A DNA stretch of 32,847 nucleotides from Paulinella micropora (GCA_009731375.1 BJOX01000157.1:249603-282449), one strand, 5' to 3'. Shown: positions 19,362 to 30,235, counted from the first letter of the stretch. The notes: generated from the sequence alone by a model not told the origin. Translations and numbers: made by a program.

Positions 19362-19367
19362 AATAAA
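19362..19367 (+). promoter_or_regulatory. AATAAA polyadenylation signal inside the transposon end
   Basis: This is the first AATAAA after the cullin stop (19276). None occurs in the 19 bp of host sequence before the piggyBac end, so the cullin mRNA may end in transposon DNA. Confidence 0.45.
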
Positions 19368-19574
19368 AACATAAATACCAATCGAAACAAGTTGTACTAC
19401 GCTGCAAATTTAATATTTACGTGTTGGGGAAGCTATCTGTGAAAACCAGAATGTCATAGCTTTTCTAGAAGCGACTTAAATATGAAACTGAAACCATGCA
19501 CCAACCACTTTTTTTCAAGAATTTTCGTTGCCTTTTTTTACGTGGCGGGGACCTTTTTTTTTTTTTTCAACATC

Positions 19575-19886
19575 ATGTCTGCGCACCAAGAGCTTCTCAC
19601 AGTCCGTGTGCGTCTTCCGGTCAGGGAATTTGGTGAGGCTTATGCCAAACAAAAATGGCCTGATGACTGGAAGACGAGGGAGATTGAGGGTACTGTTTCT
19701 CGACAGTATGGTCGTACAAAAGACAAGTTTTGGATGAAGTGGGATGCGGAGGATGAAGACGATTCCATGATGATTGCTTCGGAGATTATCAAATACAGAA
19801 TTGAAGGGAGTGGCTCTGCCGATAACGGCATACTTGGGCAAGGCCAGGAAATCGACGGAGATGCCAAAAATGCAATAAATGCTTAG
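19575..19886 (+). CDS. First exon of element B transposase (N-terminal domain)
   Basis: From ATG 19575 the frame reads MSAHQELLTVRVRLPVREFG, then AKQKWPDDWKTREIEGTVSR and KFWMKWDAEDEDDSMM, ending at a TAG at 19884. The pattern W...EGTV...FWMKWD looks like a small beta-barrel (Tudor/chromo-like) domain. It comes before the acidic region and DDE domain that continue at 22855. The splice donor is unresolved because element A sits 10 bp after the stop. The best acceptor downstream is TTTGCAG at 22854. Confidence 0.6.
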   Translation: MSAHQELLTVRVRLPVREFGEAYAKQKWPDDWKTREIEGTVSRQYGRTKDKFWMKWDAEDEDDSMMIASEIIKYRIEGSGSADNGILGQGQEIDGDAKNAINA

Positions 19887-19896
19887 TAGTGTTTAA

Positions 19897-22779
19897 GTTC
19901 CCGGAGTTTCCAATTGGAAATTTTTGTTACCAATTGGAAACAGTTTTTTGGCAACGGTTTTCCAAAAATTTATTCTCACTGATTCTGCTCAATTAATGAC
20001 TTCCGATGTTTTCCAGGGCTCAGGAAAGACTGTGGGAAGCGACGTGTAAAATTTGTTCCGAAAACGGTTGGTAGAAGTTCGAGAAATCGGCATTTGACTG
20101 ACCACCCCTTTTTTCCCACTTTTGCATTGTCTGAGGCATTTTTCGAAAAAAGATGGAGGTGGGGAGCTGCGTTTCGGTCCCTGCTGTGAAACTTGGAAAG
20201 CCTTGGGCAAGACGAAAATTTGGAGAAAGTGTTTTTGGGGACATAAGGCTTGTTGGGAAATTGAAGGACAAGGAAACAAAACACCACAAAGCACTTGTAA
20301 CGCTGAATCTGGACGACAAGGATTATTTCTTTTCGTCCAATGTTCTGCGTGCTGAACAGGAGCAGGCAGTGGGTGCTTTTTCCTGTATTGATGCTAGTTT
20401 GAAGGAGGTCCTCATAGATGTCAGTGATGACGAGGAGACAGTCGAGGAGAACCAAGAGGAGGGGAAGGAGGAGGAAAAAGCTGAGCCAGACCACAATCTG
20501 TCTGCCTCAGACACTGACGAAGTAGGAGAAGAGGAAACGCATACTGGGTTCAATATTTGCCCCTGCGAGGAAAGCGAAGTGTATGACGAGGACACCAAGT
20601 TGGTAAAGAACGGTTTTCATTGGAAGTTGGAGCCACAAACTGTTGATTGGAGTGCAGACAGACCGATCTTCCAGCCCAAGACCAGGCTACAGGGCGCCGC
20701 AAACGCTTCCCCTCTTCAGTAACTTCTCCCAATCTCTCTGCTGTTTGCCATTTTTCACTCATTTCCAGTCAACACTGAACAGTATGTATGTGTGTGCACC
20801 ATTTGTTGCTGTTGGGTTTGAAAAAAGTTTTGTGTGTTCAGAGATTTTCAGTTCCAAAGTCATTCATTTCGAGTGCTTGTCTTGTCTATGTTTCCTTTGC
20901 TTGCTGCACTTACTTGCACCTTCTTGTCATGTTTTTCTTTGTTTTTTTCCTTGTCTTTTCTTTTCTTGCATAGACAGACACTTCATGCACTTCATGCCTC
21001 CAAAAGCTATCAGTCGGTTGATTGAATTTACTAACGTGGAGATAGCTAAACAGAAAGACTCTTGGTTGAAGAAAGCAATAACACAGGAGGAATTTGCTGT
21101 TTTCCTGGGGTTACTTGTCAAAATTTCAGTTGCAGATAGGGGCAGGCGCAGGGGACATTGGATGGACGAGGGTGAGGTAGGGCCAGACGGTTTGCCTGGG
21201 GACAACTTCGGCAGATTCATGTCAAAAAATCGATTCGAAGCTATCCTTCACTGCTTGCGTTTCGGACCCGATGCCACTGAACAAGATCCCTTTCTGCCTG
21301 TGCGTTTTTTGATGGAAGAGTGCAATAAGAAGTTCAATGATGCCATCATGCCTGGCACTTGCCTGACTGTCGACGAGTCGATGGGCAAGTGGACAGGCAA
21401 AGAAATGCCTGGTCAGGTGTACGTCCCACGCAAGCCCATTCCTTTGGGCCGTGAGTACCATACTACCTGCTGCGTTGAAACAGGCATCTGTATTGCTATG
21501 GAATGTGTAGAAGGAAAAGATCGAGATCGTGCAAAGGCAGGGGTAGATGATTGGGGTGTCACAACAGCAACCACAGTGAGACTAGTCAAGCCGTGGCATG
21601 GTACAGGTCGCATTGTTGTAGGAGACTCGTGGTTTGCTAGTGTACGAACAGCAGTCGTTGTCAAGGTGCATGGGCTAGATTTTATTGGAATGGTAAAGAC
21701 GGCTACCCGCAATTATCCCAAATTCACTTTATGGCATGCCAGAGGGAACAACAAAGGCGATTTGGCGTCAGCCACGTGCACTAAAGATGGTATTCGCTTG
21801 TTGGCAGTGAATCAGAACGACCACAATATGCAGCAAATCATAGCCACCTGCGGCACTACATTGGGGGGCAAAGCACGAGAGGCACGATTCAGTAAGCGTA
21901 CGGCGTTTGTTTCGCGGTGTGACGTGGTTGCTAAGTACTACGAATGTTTCAATGCGGTGGATCGCTTCAACTCTCTTCGTCAAGGGCACGCAAACATGAA
22001 TTTGAATGTCGTTGTGCGGGATTGGAAAGTTAACGATTTCTTGATTTTGATGGACTTTGTTATGACCAACGCTTACCTTCATTACATGCACTTCAGTACC
22101 ACGACCATCTCTACTTATCTGCGTTCGAAAGGAACCACCAGGCCAGGCTTTTTCAAAAATTTGGTTGCAAACGAGCTCTTAACAGCCAAAAAAGCCTCTG
22201 AGATTGATTGGGCTATGCTTAGCCCGGCTAGCGAGAACCTCCGAGGTCCCGAACCAAACCTTCCTCACACGAAATTAGCTATGTACCCTCTGGTGGCTAT
22301 GAGTGATGCAATTCGACGCAAAAGGGAGGCAGGGGAGTCGTGGAATCAATCCACCGCAAGGCCGAAAAGACGCAGATGCAGGGTATGTAAGTTTGTTAAG
22401 GGAAGTTCATCCAAGATCATCACGTCATTTTATTGTGAGACCTGCGGGCCCGAGATGCCGCTGTGTGGGACTAAGGGTCGCGGGTGTCATGCGTGGCACA
22501 TTAAGCATGGAGACCCGAGGAAAAAGAAAAGGGGGTTTGTTTCAGGTGATTATTAATGTCGTTTCCAATTGGAAACAGTCTTTTGTGTGACTTAGGTGTG
22601 AGGGGGCGGCCTGAGAAGAACATTTTCATTTTTAAGTTTTGTATTAAAATTTTGATGACTTTATGTCTAGTTTGTTCATAATATAAGTAATTTTCAATAA
22701 ATAAATATCATTTTATTATTTTTTCTTGTGCCGGAAAGTAAATTAATATCGTTTCCAATTGGAAACCGGGCCTGGGAAC
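19897..22779 (+). mobile_element. piggyBac element A (nested inside B)
   Basis: It is bounded by TTAA at 19893-19896 and 22780-22783. The ends read GTTCCCGGAGTTTCC and, reversed, GTTCCCAGGCCCGG. The palindrome TTTCCAATTGGAAA occurs near both ends (19906, 19931, 22561 and 22750 regions). The element is 2883 bp long and holds one spliced transposase gene. Removing it with one TTAA joins element B cleanly, so A is the younger insertion. Confidence 0.9.
20153..22556 (+). CDS. piggyBac transposase of element A, 2 exons, 714 aa
   Basis: A DDD transposase that cuts and pastes at TTAA. Exon 1 is 20153-20718 and exon 2 is 20978-22556. The 259-bp intron has a GTAACT donor and a CAG acceptor and joins in frame as SPLQHFMHFMPPKAI. 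Residues 1-70 form a small domain (VGSCVSVPAVKLGKPWARRK...YFFSSNVLR) like that of element B. An acidic region follows at about 80-160. The catalytic Asp residues are in TVDESMGKW (D321), VVGDSWFAS (D405) and FNAVDRFNSL (D517). The C-terminus has a Cys/His-rich domain (CRVCKF...FYCETCGPEMPLCG...GCHAWHIKHG) and a basic KKKRG tail. No breaks are seen, so it could be active. AATAAA signals follow near 22698. Confidence 0.9.
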
Positions 22780-22854
22780 TTAAACAGTAGACTTGTTTTT
22801 CTTGAACCTCTAATTTTTCTTGTGATGTCGAATGGTTTCTCTGCGTGTTTGCAG

Positions 22855-24842
22855 GGAGGACGGCTTGATACCCAGCGACCCTGATGACGATGACTATGTG
22901 TACCTATCCCTACCTGGTTTCAGCTATTTTGTGCAATTTGCTTCTGTTTTGTTCTCGGCCAAGGACGATGCTGGAAGTATAGTAGATTTCTGTACTTCCA
23001 TACATGCATCGGCGTTGGCTGTCAGTATTCCTTACTGTACTGTTTTCCAACAGACCGCCAGAGTCGGGGGATGAGTCGGGTAGTTCAATCGATGAAGAGG
23101 ATCAAAAAGAAGGAGATATGGACAACAAACGAGCCCCTCATCCCAGCGACTCACTTGTCAGTGACGATGATGTCGAAGAAGATGAGGGGTCTGGTGAAGA
23201 CGAGGAGGAGGATCCGGCACTAGAGATTGACGAAGGCGATAGCCTACCTGCCAGTGAGTTCAAAGATGTCAAAGAATGGAAGGTGGGTGTTGCACCTCCT
23301 CGTGTGCTGCCGGCATGCGAAGGGCAGTCCAGTGCATCACTTTCTTTGCGTTCCCCCGACCTCCTCAGTATGGTGGATATTTTCTTTATGTTCTTACCCA
23401 CGCAATTCTGGCAGAATGTCACAAGAAACACCAACAAGTATGCAACCTGGAAACGTAATCTCAACCCCTCAGAGCGTCAGCGGCCTTGGGTACCCGTGAC
23501 ACTATCTGACATACTTTCATTTTTGGCGATCCTTATAATGATGGGGGTGATGGGGTTGCCTGCTGAAACAGATTATTGGATTGGCGCTGTGTCAGACTTC
23601 TGGCAGTGGCCAGACCTTGCAAGCATCATGGGGTACGTGAGGTATCAGAATATCAAACGTTATTTTCATCTCACTGACCCCCGTCTGGCAGCTCCTCGTG
23701 ACTCCCCTCAGTATGACAAACTTTTCAATGTTCGAGTCTTTATTGAGATTGTACAAGAAAATTTTCCTAGGCTGTGGGAATTGGGTCAATGGGTGTCAAT
23801 CGACGAGGGAATGATCCCCTTTAAAGGGCGTACCTACCTCAGGCAATACTTACCGAAAAAACCCATCAAATGGGGATTCAAACTGTTTGCTCTGTGCTGT
23901 TCAGTAACAGGCTATTTTTATACGCTGCTTTGTTATGAGGGTGAGGGAACGGTGCAGGACGATTCTGGGCACGGAATGACGTATGCAGTTGTTATGAAGC
24001 TTTTAGACCTAGCCGGCATCGACCAAAGCGGCAGGATCATCGCTTTAGATAGGTTTTACACAGGGCTGCAGTTGTTTTTTGACTGTGTCCTAAAGAGGGG
24101 CATCAACTGCATTGGCACTGTTGTCAAACCCAGGCTGAGGGCGGCAAAGGAGCTACTGGACGAAGTCAAGAAGAATAGTGACCGGGGCACGTCCGCAATG
24201 GCCACTTGGAGTCATAACGGAGTCACTATGCATGCTGTTGCTTGGAAAGACACCCAGGTGGTTTATTTTTTGTCAACTGTGTTGGGGGGTACCATGAGCC
24301 ACGTCGAAAGGAGGCTGCATGGGGGGGGTGGAGCTACGGTTCCAGTGAATTGTTTTGAAATTTGCAAGACATACACTCAGCACATGGGCGGCGTTGATAC
24401 AGGCGATCAGTTACGACTTCGTTACGGAGTTGAGAAGGCGGTAAGATTCAACAAGCCTTGGTTCAAGTTATTTGCGGGTTTGTTAGATGTTGCGGTTACA
24501 AACACAACTATCATCTACAAACAGTTTCATGAAGAAAAAACACGCAAAGACATGCTCAAGGAACTTATTGAGGGTTTGGTGTCTTATGCGGTGCTTTTTG
24601 GAGGTTCTAGGAGCGCAGCGAGGGGCAAGCGTGTGATATGCCCTGGCTATTTGGTAAGTCTTACAAACGAGGCGAGTGGTAAGCGCGGCGCGGGTAAGCA
24701 GAACTCGGTTTGTTGTGCGGTGTGTGCTAGTAATGGAATCCGCAAGCGTACCAGTGCTTATTGCAGCGATTGTCGCTATTTTTTTTTGCCGAACTGGAGA
24801 ATGTTTTCCGTGGCACACAGTCAATCATTTCGTTCCATCTGA
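22855..24842 (+). CDS. piggyBac transposase of element B, main exons; C-terminus frameshifted
   Basis: Exon 22855-22899 (EDGLIPSDPDDDDY) joins exon 23054-24842 in frame over a 154-bp intron. An acidic region (SSIDEEDQKEGD to DPALEIDEGDS) is followed by the DDE_Tnp_1_7 fold. The Asp residues lie in VSIDEGMIPFKGR (codon 23802), IIALDRFYTG (24048) and MGGVDTGDQLR (24396), the classical piggyBac triad. The C-terminal RING-like Cys domain starts CCAVCASNGIRKRTSAYCSDC. It then meets a run of nine Ts (24779-24787), after which the frame lacks the last Cys/His residues. The neighbouring frame has them (CRTGECFPWHTVNHF), so a one-base slip or read error is likely. The first exon (19575) is separated by element A. 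Confidence 0.88.
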
Positions 24843-25056
24843 GAAATGTAAGAGGCAGCCGTTGTGACAATGATTGTCAAGGTTTTATTAGTTATTAAAG
24901 AACGGTTTTTTTACACAATTAGCTTCCACCGGGTTTAATTCAATTGAATTTAATAATATAACTGTCAAAAACCACAAATAGTGATAAAAAACTTGAAATT
25001 GGGTCGGATCCCCAAACGTGGCTTTAGATCCCCAAAAGTGGCAAACCGGTTAAGGG

Positions 25057-25633
25057 TTAATACAGTAAAAGGTTGTAAAAGTTGATTGGTGAAAAATGGT
25101 ACACAGGTTACCGGTGCCCGGGTACTTACCAGTTTGTGATTGGATGCTAAGCTTACCATTCGGCTCAATCGCGGAATGTCTCCCATGAGCTGGCCCTGGA
25201 CCCAACAAGAATTGATGAAATTTACTAGTAATTACTGGTATAATGGGTATTAATACTGGCCGGGTATAATACTCACCGTAACTTTTATTTTGATAATTAG
25301 TAAGCATGACGCTAAACTGCATCGGGTCTCTGCATGGCCTTAAACTCAGTGTCACTGCTTTTTTCCTTTTTACGCTGCACTCACTTGTGGTAGGAACTAT
25401 CAGGAATAAGTGGGAAGTCACAAGTTTTAGGAAGATGATATTAGTAAATGGGAAATGTATTTGACTATCGTCATTGTATCTATTTAATATCACTTCCATT
25501 CTATGTTTTTTTCCACTTAACGACTTTCAATAATACAGAACGCTTGCTGATCGGAGGCTTCTTCTATCTTTTTTGTTTTCCACTTAACGACTTCAAGTTT
25601 AATCATAACTTGAAGAACGCTTGCTCTTCTCAG
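25057..25633. other. Sequence after element B, no gene recognised
   Basis: Mixed-composition DNA with an open minus-strand frame (25050-25499) that has no recognisable motif. It may be the displaced 3' flank of the cullin gene. A tandem duplication of about 65 bp, sharing TTTTCCACTTAACGACTT and GAACGCTTGCT, lies at 25508-25549 and 25575-25625. Confidence 0.5.
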
Positions 25634-25856
25634 TGTTTGACCAGTATAACTTAATATAATGATCCGGAACTCACAGTAGACCACGTCTGCAATAACAAAG
25701 CTTTAATGACGTGCCAAAACAACAGAAGGCGCGCAGACTGGACGATATGACTGGCCGGATATAAGTAATGCGGCTCTAACGTCGGACACCGTTACTCTTA
25801 TACGGCAGGCACGTGTAACTATTAATACTATGATTAATTAATTATTCATTCTAACA
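25634..25856 (-). mobile_element. Copia-type LTR with polypurine tract, minus strand
   Basis: On the minus strand a polypurine tract (AGGGGGAG, 25857-25864) is followed by TGTTAGAATG... The segment ends TCAAACA at 25634, so it has TG...CA ends and is about 223 bp long. This is the 3' LTR side of a Ty1/copia-like element whose internal part lies to the right. A partner 5' LTR is not seen in the window. Confidence 0.6.
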
Positions 25857-26202
25857 CTCCCCCTGGAGCAAAGTAAATTAGTAAAAGTTACTGCAGGTCC
25901 TAATACATTACGACTTCTATTACTATTTTGTGAAACTTAGAAAACACAAACTCAAAACATGCTATTGTATGAACACTTACCCTCACTCTCTCCGTCAGAT
26001 GTGGGCCTACCCCTCTACCCGTGGCAAGCATATTTCAAGTAGATTCATGATACGCAGGGCATGAACACCATCGTCGACATGAAAAGACAGCAATTGGGTG
26101 CCTTTAGGTTGATCCCTGAGCTTCACAAAGGAGGTTTTGTCCAGCGTAAGGGGGCTGAATTTCTGTCCGCGGCAAAACTAACTCGTGCGACATCACTTCA
26201 TA

Positions 26203-26493
26203 TCAAAGTCTACCCGATTCAGGGTGTCCATAAAGAGCATTCTTAAGCAACCAGACAAATCCAGGCTTCTCAAATCCCGGGGGGGGCTTAACATAGATGT
26301 CATAAGGTAGGTGGGCATGGAGGTAGGCAGTGGTGAAGTCAACAAGCCACAGATCAACCCCAAAACAAGCAGCATAAGCAATAATAAGCAAAATAGTGCG
26401 GTGGTGTGCAGTAGGTGAGTATGTCTTTTTGGGATCAAACTGTAAACCCGCCCTAAGTAGGTCACCCCGTAAGTAACCCTTGCTTTATGGAAC
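26203..26493 (-). pseudogene. Ty1/copia reverse transcriptase fragment
   Basis: The minus-strand frame reads FDPKKTYSPTAHHRTILL, then VDLWLVDFTTAYLHAHLP and YVKPPPGFEKPGF...LKNALYGHPESGRL. The VDF-TAYL, KPPPGFE and LKNALYG boxes are those of copia RTs, with the first catalytic Asp in VDFTTAYL. The frame stops with TGA where the family has Trp after GRL. The YVDD part and the RNase H are missing. Confidence 0.85.
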
Positions 26494-27660
26494 TCATCAT
26501 GAGTTCCCTGCTATCATCCCCCTCAGTTACCACTCTAACCCGGTTCTCTCCGTCCCAATGCCACGGTAGCGTCTTCCATTCTTCTTCTTCCTCAGCCGTC
26601 ATCTTCCTTGCTGAGTCTGGAACAGACGACGGCAACGTCGACGTTACAAACCTAGCTGGTTGATGAATGGCTGAGGATGAGGAAGAGAAGACGTAGGTGG
26701 TGATATAGATGGTGTTGGTAGGTAAGGAGCAGGCTTCGCAACTTTCTGTTCAACAAGGGGTTTGACCCACTCGACTGTAAGACACTCATTAGGAGATAAT
26801 AGGAATGAGTTGGTGGGGGGTAAAAACCCTGCCCTAAGCTTAGACCTATATACCTCTAAAATAGTTGCCCTTCTGTTTTCTTGTGTTGTGTGTCTAGCAA
26901 AGAAGTCAAACACTTCACCTAACAGTGTTGCTAGCTTAACCCCTTCCCCTACTCACCTCCGGGCCGCGGAAAGTTTCCATTCACACCGCCTCCCTGTACT
27001 CTCGGTTATGGTCTCACATTGTTTTGCGCTAGGTATGTGTGAGGTGTCTTGAAGTATAGGTTGGGCATGGAGGTTGAGTGTCGGCCCGTCTATTTCCTTT
27101 ATGACTAGAGGGTGGGTACTGAGAAGAACTTTCTTGTACCCCTTTTGAAACGTAGCAACCCCCACCCAACCCCAAGGGGGTAAATCGCCCCTTGGGGGGT
27201 GGGGTCTGCTGCTATTTCTAAAGAGGTATTGAAGTTGTTCTCATGCAGCTTAGGGATTATTTTGATAGAGCTTTGGTAAGCGTTAGACATGAAGGTAGGT
27301 GTGATAGTACTGCTCTCTCTCACTGATCATGACCTTACTTGTCGTGGTGCTTGCTCCATCCTCCCGGCTTGCTCTCCAGCTCTTCCAGATGCGCTGGGTG
27401 GGTGATTGAGTGGGACAAAAAGCGGTGAAGGTGGGGGTAGAGTGGCGTGTGTCTCTCTCATCTCTCCCTCATCTTCTTCTTCTTTCTCCATCATATTTAT
27501 CGCGTACATATGATTTATATATCCCACCTTATCCACTTCCCCCTCCCTCATCATCTGTGTCTTCGTCATTGGCAACAAGATTCCTCTCAGTCGAATCAGG
27601 GAGGTCAGAGTCATCTTCCTCATCGTCGTCCTCAGAGTTAGACTTGAGGGAGATGAGTCT
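26494..27660 (-). pseudogene. Degenerate copia-like internal sequence
   Basis: Several short minus-strand open stretches in different frames: an acidic Asp/Glu/Ser segment at about 27540-27640, a SSIKIIPKLHENNFNT segment near 27250 that resembles the start of a copia gag, and a KVFDFFARHTTQENRR stretch near 26900. No frame is intact. The order does not match one complete element, so rearrangement is likely. Confidence 0.4.
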
Positions 27661-28020
27661 GATCCCCCGCATTCAGACTGATGTTTTTCTTTTTACCCTT
27701 GACGAAATTAGATGCTTTCAACTTACGTCTCTCCTTTCCTTTCTTCTAAGTACTCTTCTCTCTGTCTGTGCTTGTCTCACTCTTCTCAACCCTAGCACTC
27801 TTACTGCTCTTTCTTCCTTCTGTCCCTCGAGCTAGTGCTACTGTCCTGGCTAGCAACAGGGCATGGTCCATATATAGTCTATTTTGAGGTCCTAGAGTAG
27901 AGTCACTCCTCAGACATAGTTTTTATTTACATACATACATTAATTCTTTTTTTTCGTACTTAATACTCCTTGTTGAGATCAGCGATAATGAAGTTGTTTG
28001 CAAGTTAATTATCTTTATCT
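27661..28020. other. No gene seen
   Basis: T- and C-rich on the plus strand. The last 60 bp before the polypurine tract at 28021 are probably the 3' internal end of the plus-strand copia element. Confidence 0.5.
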
Positions 28021-28028
28021 AGGGGGAG

Positions 28029-28275
28029 TGTTAGACCAATAGGTTGTATTAATACGGTAACGGACCGATTCAGTATGACCAGGCCGGTCCGTAGGATGTG
28101 TGTCGGTAGAGCCATCCCTTCGGGACGCCAGTGCCGGGCCGTGTTATTCTGTCTTTGCCGCCTTCAATAAAGCTTGTGGTACGATGCGATCGTGACTGAG
28201 CTTGAACCGGTCCATGGACTGCTTGCTACCTCTGTGCAGACTTGAACAGTACTTAGCCGGATGTATGTTCTAACA
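28029..28275 (+). mobile_element. Copia-type LTR with polypurine tract, plus strand
   Basis: A polypurine tract (AGGGGGAG, 28021-28028) is followed by TGTTAGACC... and ends in CTAACA at 28275. This gives a 247-bp LTR with the 6-bp inverted ends TGTTAG/CTAACA. AATAAA at 28166-28171 is the likely polyadenylation signal. It faces the opposite way from the LTR at 25634-25856 and differs in sequence, so two elements met here. Confidence 0.72.
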
Positions 28276-29140
28276 GCGACGTACAACGGGAAGATGATGA
28301 AGGGCAGAGCCCAACTGTCACTCGGGTCACAGTTCTACGTGGCTCTTTTCTTTTTGGAAAGATGAACGGAGCTAACTTAGTAGAGTCGGAACGATAAGGA
28401 TAGAACAAGACTACGGCTCAGTATGATGAGCTGCTACTACTGAGTGTTTGCTCAATGCCGGGTGTGACTCCTCAGGAGCAGGACCGTTCACATCCATGAG
28501 GAAACTGATCCGGAGAGTAAGCTCTCAACCGACGATGATTTACAAATCTACCCCTAATTTAACTACGGTTCCGAGTCACGTGTAAGACGCCGGGAGGGGG
28601 GATTGTAGGCTCAGATAGGTAACTTGATATGCGACCTCAGTTTCTTATACCCCTATATCAATGACAGTGATCATGTGTATAGATGAGCCGCAGTATTGCT
28701 GACGACATTCAAGGCAAAAAAATGATGAGTTTTTGGTTTTGGTTGAAATCTTGGTTTTGAATGAAAAATTCATTTTTGGTGAAAATTTAAGTTTTGTGTT
28801 AATTTTCATTTTTTGGCTGCCAGAATTCTGATTTTGTATAATATTAATATTAATATTAATATTAATATTAATATTAATATTAACAATCATCTTCATTTTT
28901 TGTTGGCGTTCAAACTATTACAGTATTTTAAATTATATTAATATTAATAGTATAATTAATATTGATTAATAATTATTAGTATCTTGTAATAATAAAATAG
29001 AATTGAACTTAAATTATGTCACTAGTGTTTAATAAAATTACAATTTACGCAATTACTGTTTGAATACAATATTAATATTAGCCACCCATACTAGCCATAG
29101 AGGCAGGCTGATTACTCACTAGTTAGTCTAGACTATTTAG
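28276..29140. other. Intergenic, AT-rich with (TAATAT)n
   Basis: 28276-28640 is mixed-composition DNA without a recognisable gene. From 28640 it becomes AT-rich, with a (TAATAT)n array at about 28838-28884 and further ATTAAT repeats near 28940-28980 and 29065-29080. Confidence 0.6.
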
Positions 29141-30224
29141 TTTAGACTATAGCTACTGTTTCAGATCAGCTTACGACCAAGTTTCACTTCGTGCGGGGGG
29201 CCTTAACTGCCCGTGCCTTCAACTCATTCAGAAGTTGTTGCTGATCTGCAGTGGAGATCATGTCGTTTTCCAAATGAAAAGTGTCGATCAGACAATCTTC
29301 AGCGTCGACCCCCACAACGTATGCTTCGTATCTGTTGTCGTTGTTTTCCTTCGTAATTTTTTCATATGGTAGCTCCTCCGTTTCTTCAATTCCCTGCTTC
29401 AAAACCCACGAAGGCTCGAACTTCATCTTGACCCATTCCTTTGCGGCAGCGTTTTTCTGGCTTGCATCTTTGACCCCGTAAACGTGCCAAAGAACTTTAC
29501 TTTTTGCCTTGACATCATTGAGCAGAATTGTTAGTTTGATACCGACGACTCTGCCAAGGCCAGCTGGAACTGAGCGCCAAGTTGAACCATACCCCGACAT
29601 GTTGAATGAGGCCATGCAATCCAAAGCAGGTAAATCCAACGAGTTGAGCAATTTGTTGATTTCCTTTGTTCCACCCTTATATTTTGCAGCGTCGTTGACG
29701 GTAATGTGCTCAGCAAACTTTGTTGCCTCAGCTTCACTTATTTCTCCTGTTCCTCCGATGAGCTTCCACATGAGTTTTTTCTGGTTGTCACTGCGCTGTC
29801 TGTCCGAGTCGCTATCCGTTGATTGTCCGAGTTCGTGGCTGGGACCTTTGCTGCTGGCATTGTCAGAGTTGCTGTCGCTGCCTTTCTCGAAACGTAATAC
29901 TGATTTCGAATTCTCAATCGGAAGTGAAGACTTCTCGTCTGGTTTGCTTGCGCTGCGAAGTGAAGACTTCTTGTCGTTATCACGGTTGTAGTCGCTGTCG
30001 TCGTCGCTGAAAGAAAGCGGCGCTGAATTTAGGCATGACTTCTTGCCGCTGTCAGCTGCAGGGTTGTAGTCGCTGTCGTCGTCGCTGAAAGAAAGCGACG
30101 ATGAATTTAGGCATGACTTCTTGCCGCTGTCAGCTGCAGGGTTGTAGTCGCTGTCGTCGTCGCTGAAAGAAAGGAAAAGTTGCTCCTCTACCTTAACGGA
30201 GCAATCTGTTTCGTCAGAGAAGCG
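29141..30224. repeat. Copy 1 of a 1.08-kb duplicated block
   Basis: Matches 30236-31319 at a constant offset of 1095 with only a few single-base differences. It ends at the 10-N gap 30225-30234. Confidence 0.93.
29184..30224 (-). CDS. 3' part of the unknown minus-strand gene, copy 1
   Basis: It encodes the same protein part as 30333-31319: the acidic 26-residue repeats, the SSKGPSHELGQSTDSDSDRQ linker and the C-terminal domain starting MWKLIGGTGEISEAEATKF. In this copy the frame continues past STADQ to QQLLNELKARAVKAPRTK and stops at 29184, which is probably the true C-terminus. The other copy has a nonsense change there (CAA to TAA). It is cut on its 5' side by the gap. I do not recognise the C-terminal domain. 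Confidence 0.7.
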   Translation of the reverse strand, partial: RFSDETDCSVKVEEQLFLSFSDDDSDYNPAADSGKKSCLNSSSLSFSDDDSDYNPAADSGKKSCLNSAPLSFSDDDSDYNRDNDKKSSLRSASKPDEKSSLPIENSKSVLRFEKGSDSNSDNASSKGPSHELGQSTDSDSDRQRSDNQKKLMWKLIGGTGEISEAEATKFAEHITVNDAAKYKGGTKEINKLLNSLDLPALDCMASFNMSGYGSTWRSVPAGLGRVVGIKLTILLNDVKAKSKVLWHVYGVKDASQKNAAAKEWVKMKFEPSWVLKQGIEETEELPYEKITKENNDNRYEAYVVGVDAEDCLIDTFHLENDMISTADQQQLLNELKARAVKAPRTK

Positions 30225-30235
30225 NNNNNNNNNNA

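Larger units (their letters stand above)
19296..25056 (+). mobile_element. piggyBac element B (outer)
   Basis: It is flanked by TTAA at 19292-19295 and 25057-25060. Perfect 14-bp inverted ends (CCCTTAACCGGTTT) are followed by two subterminal repeats of ATCCCCAAAAGTGG at each end. It holds a split transposase gene (19575-24842). TTAA target duplication with CCC...GGG ends is the piggyBac rule. The left end lies 19 bp after the cullin stop codon. Element A is inserted inside it. Confidence 0.92.

Noticed and set aside
27410-27835. Plus-strand Ser/Leu/Pro-rich ORF
   Set aside because: It is a translation of T/C-rich low-complexity sequence opposite the acidic minus-strand segment.
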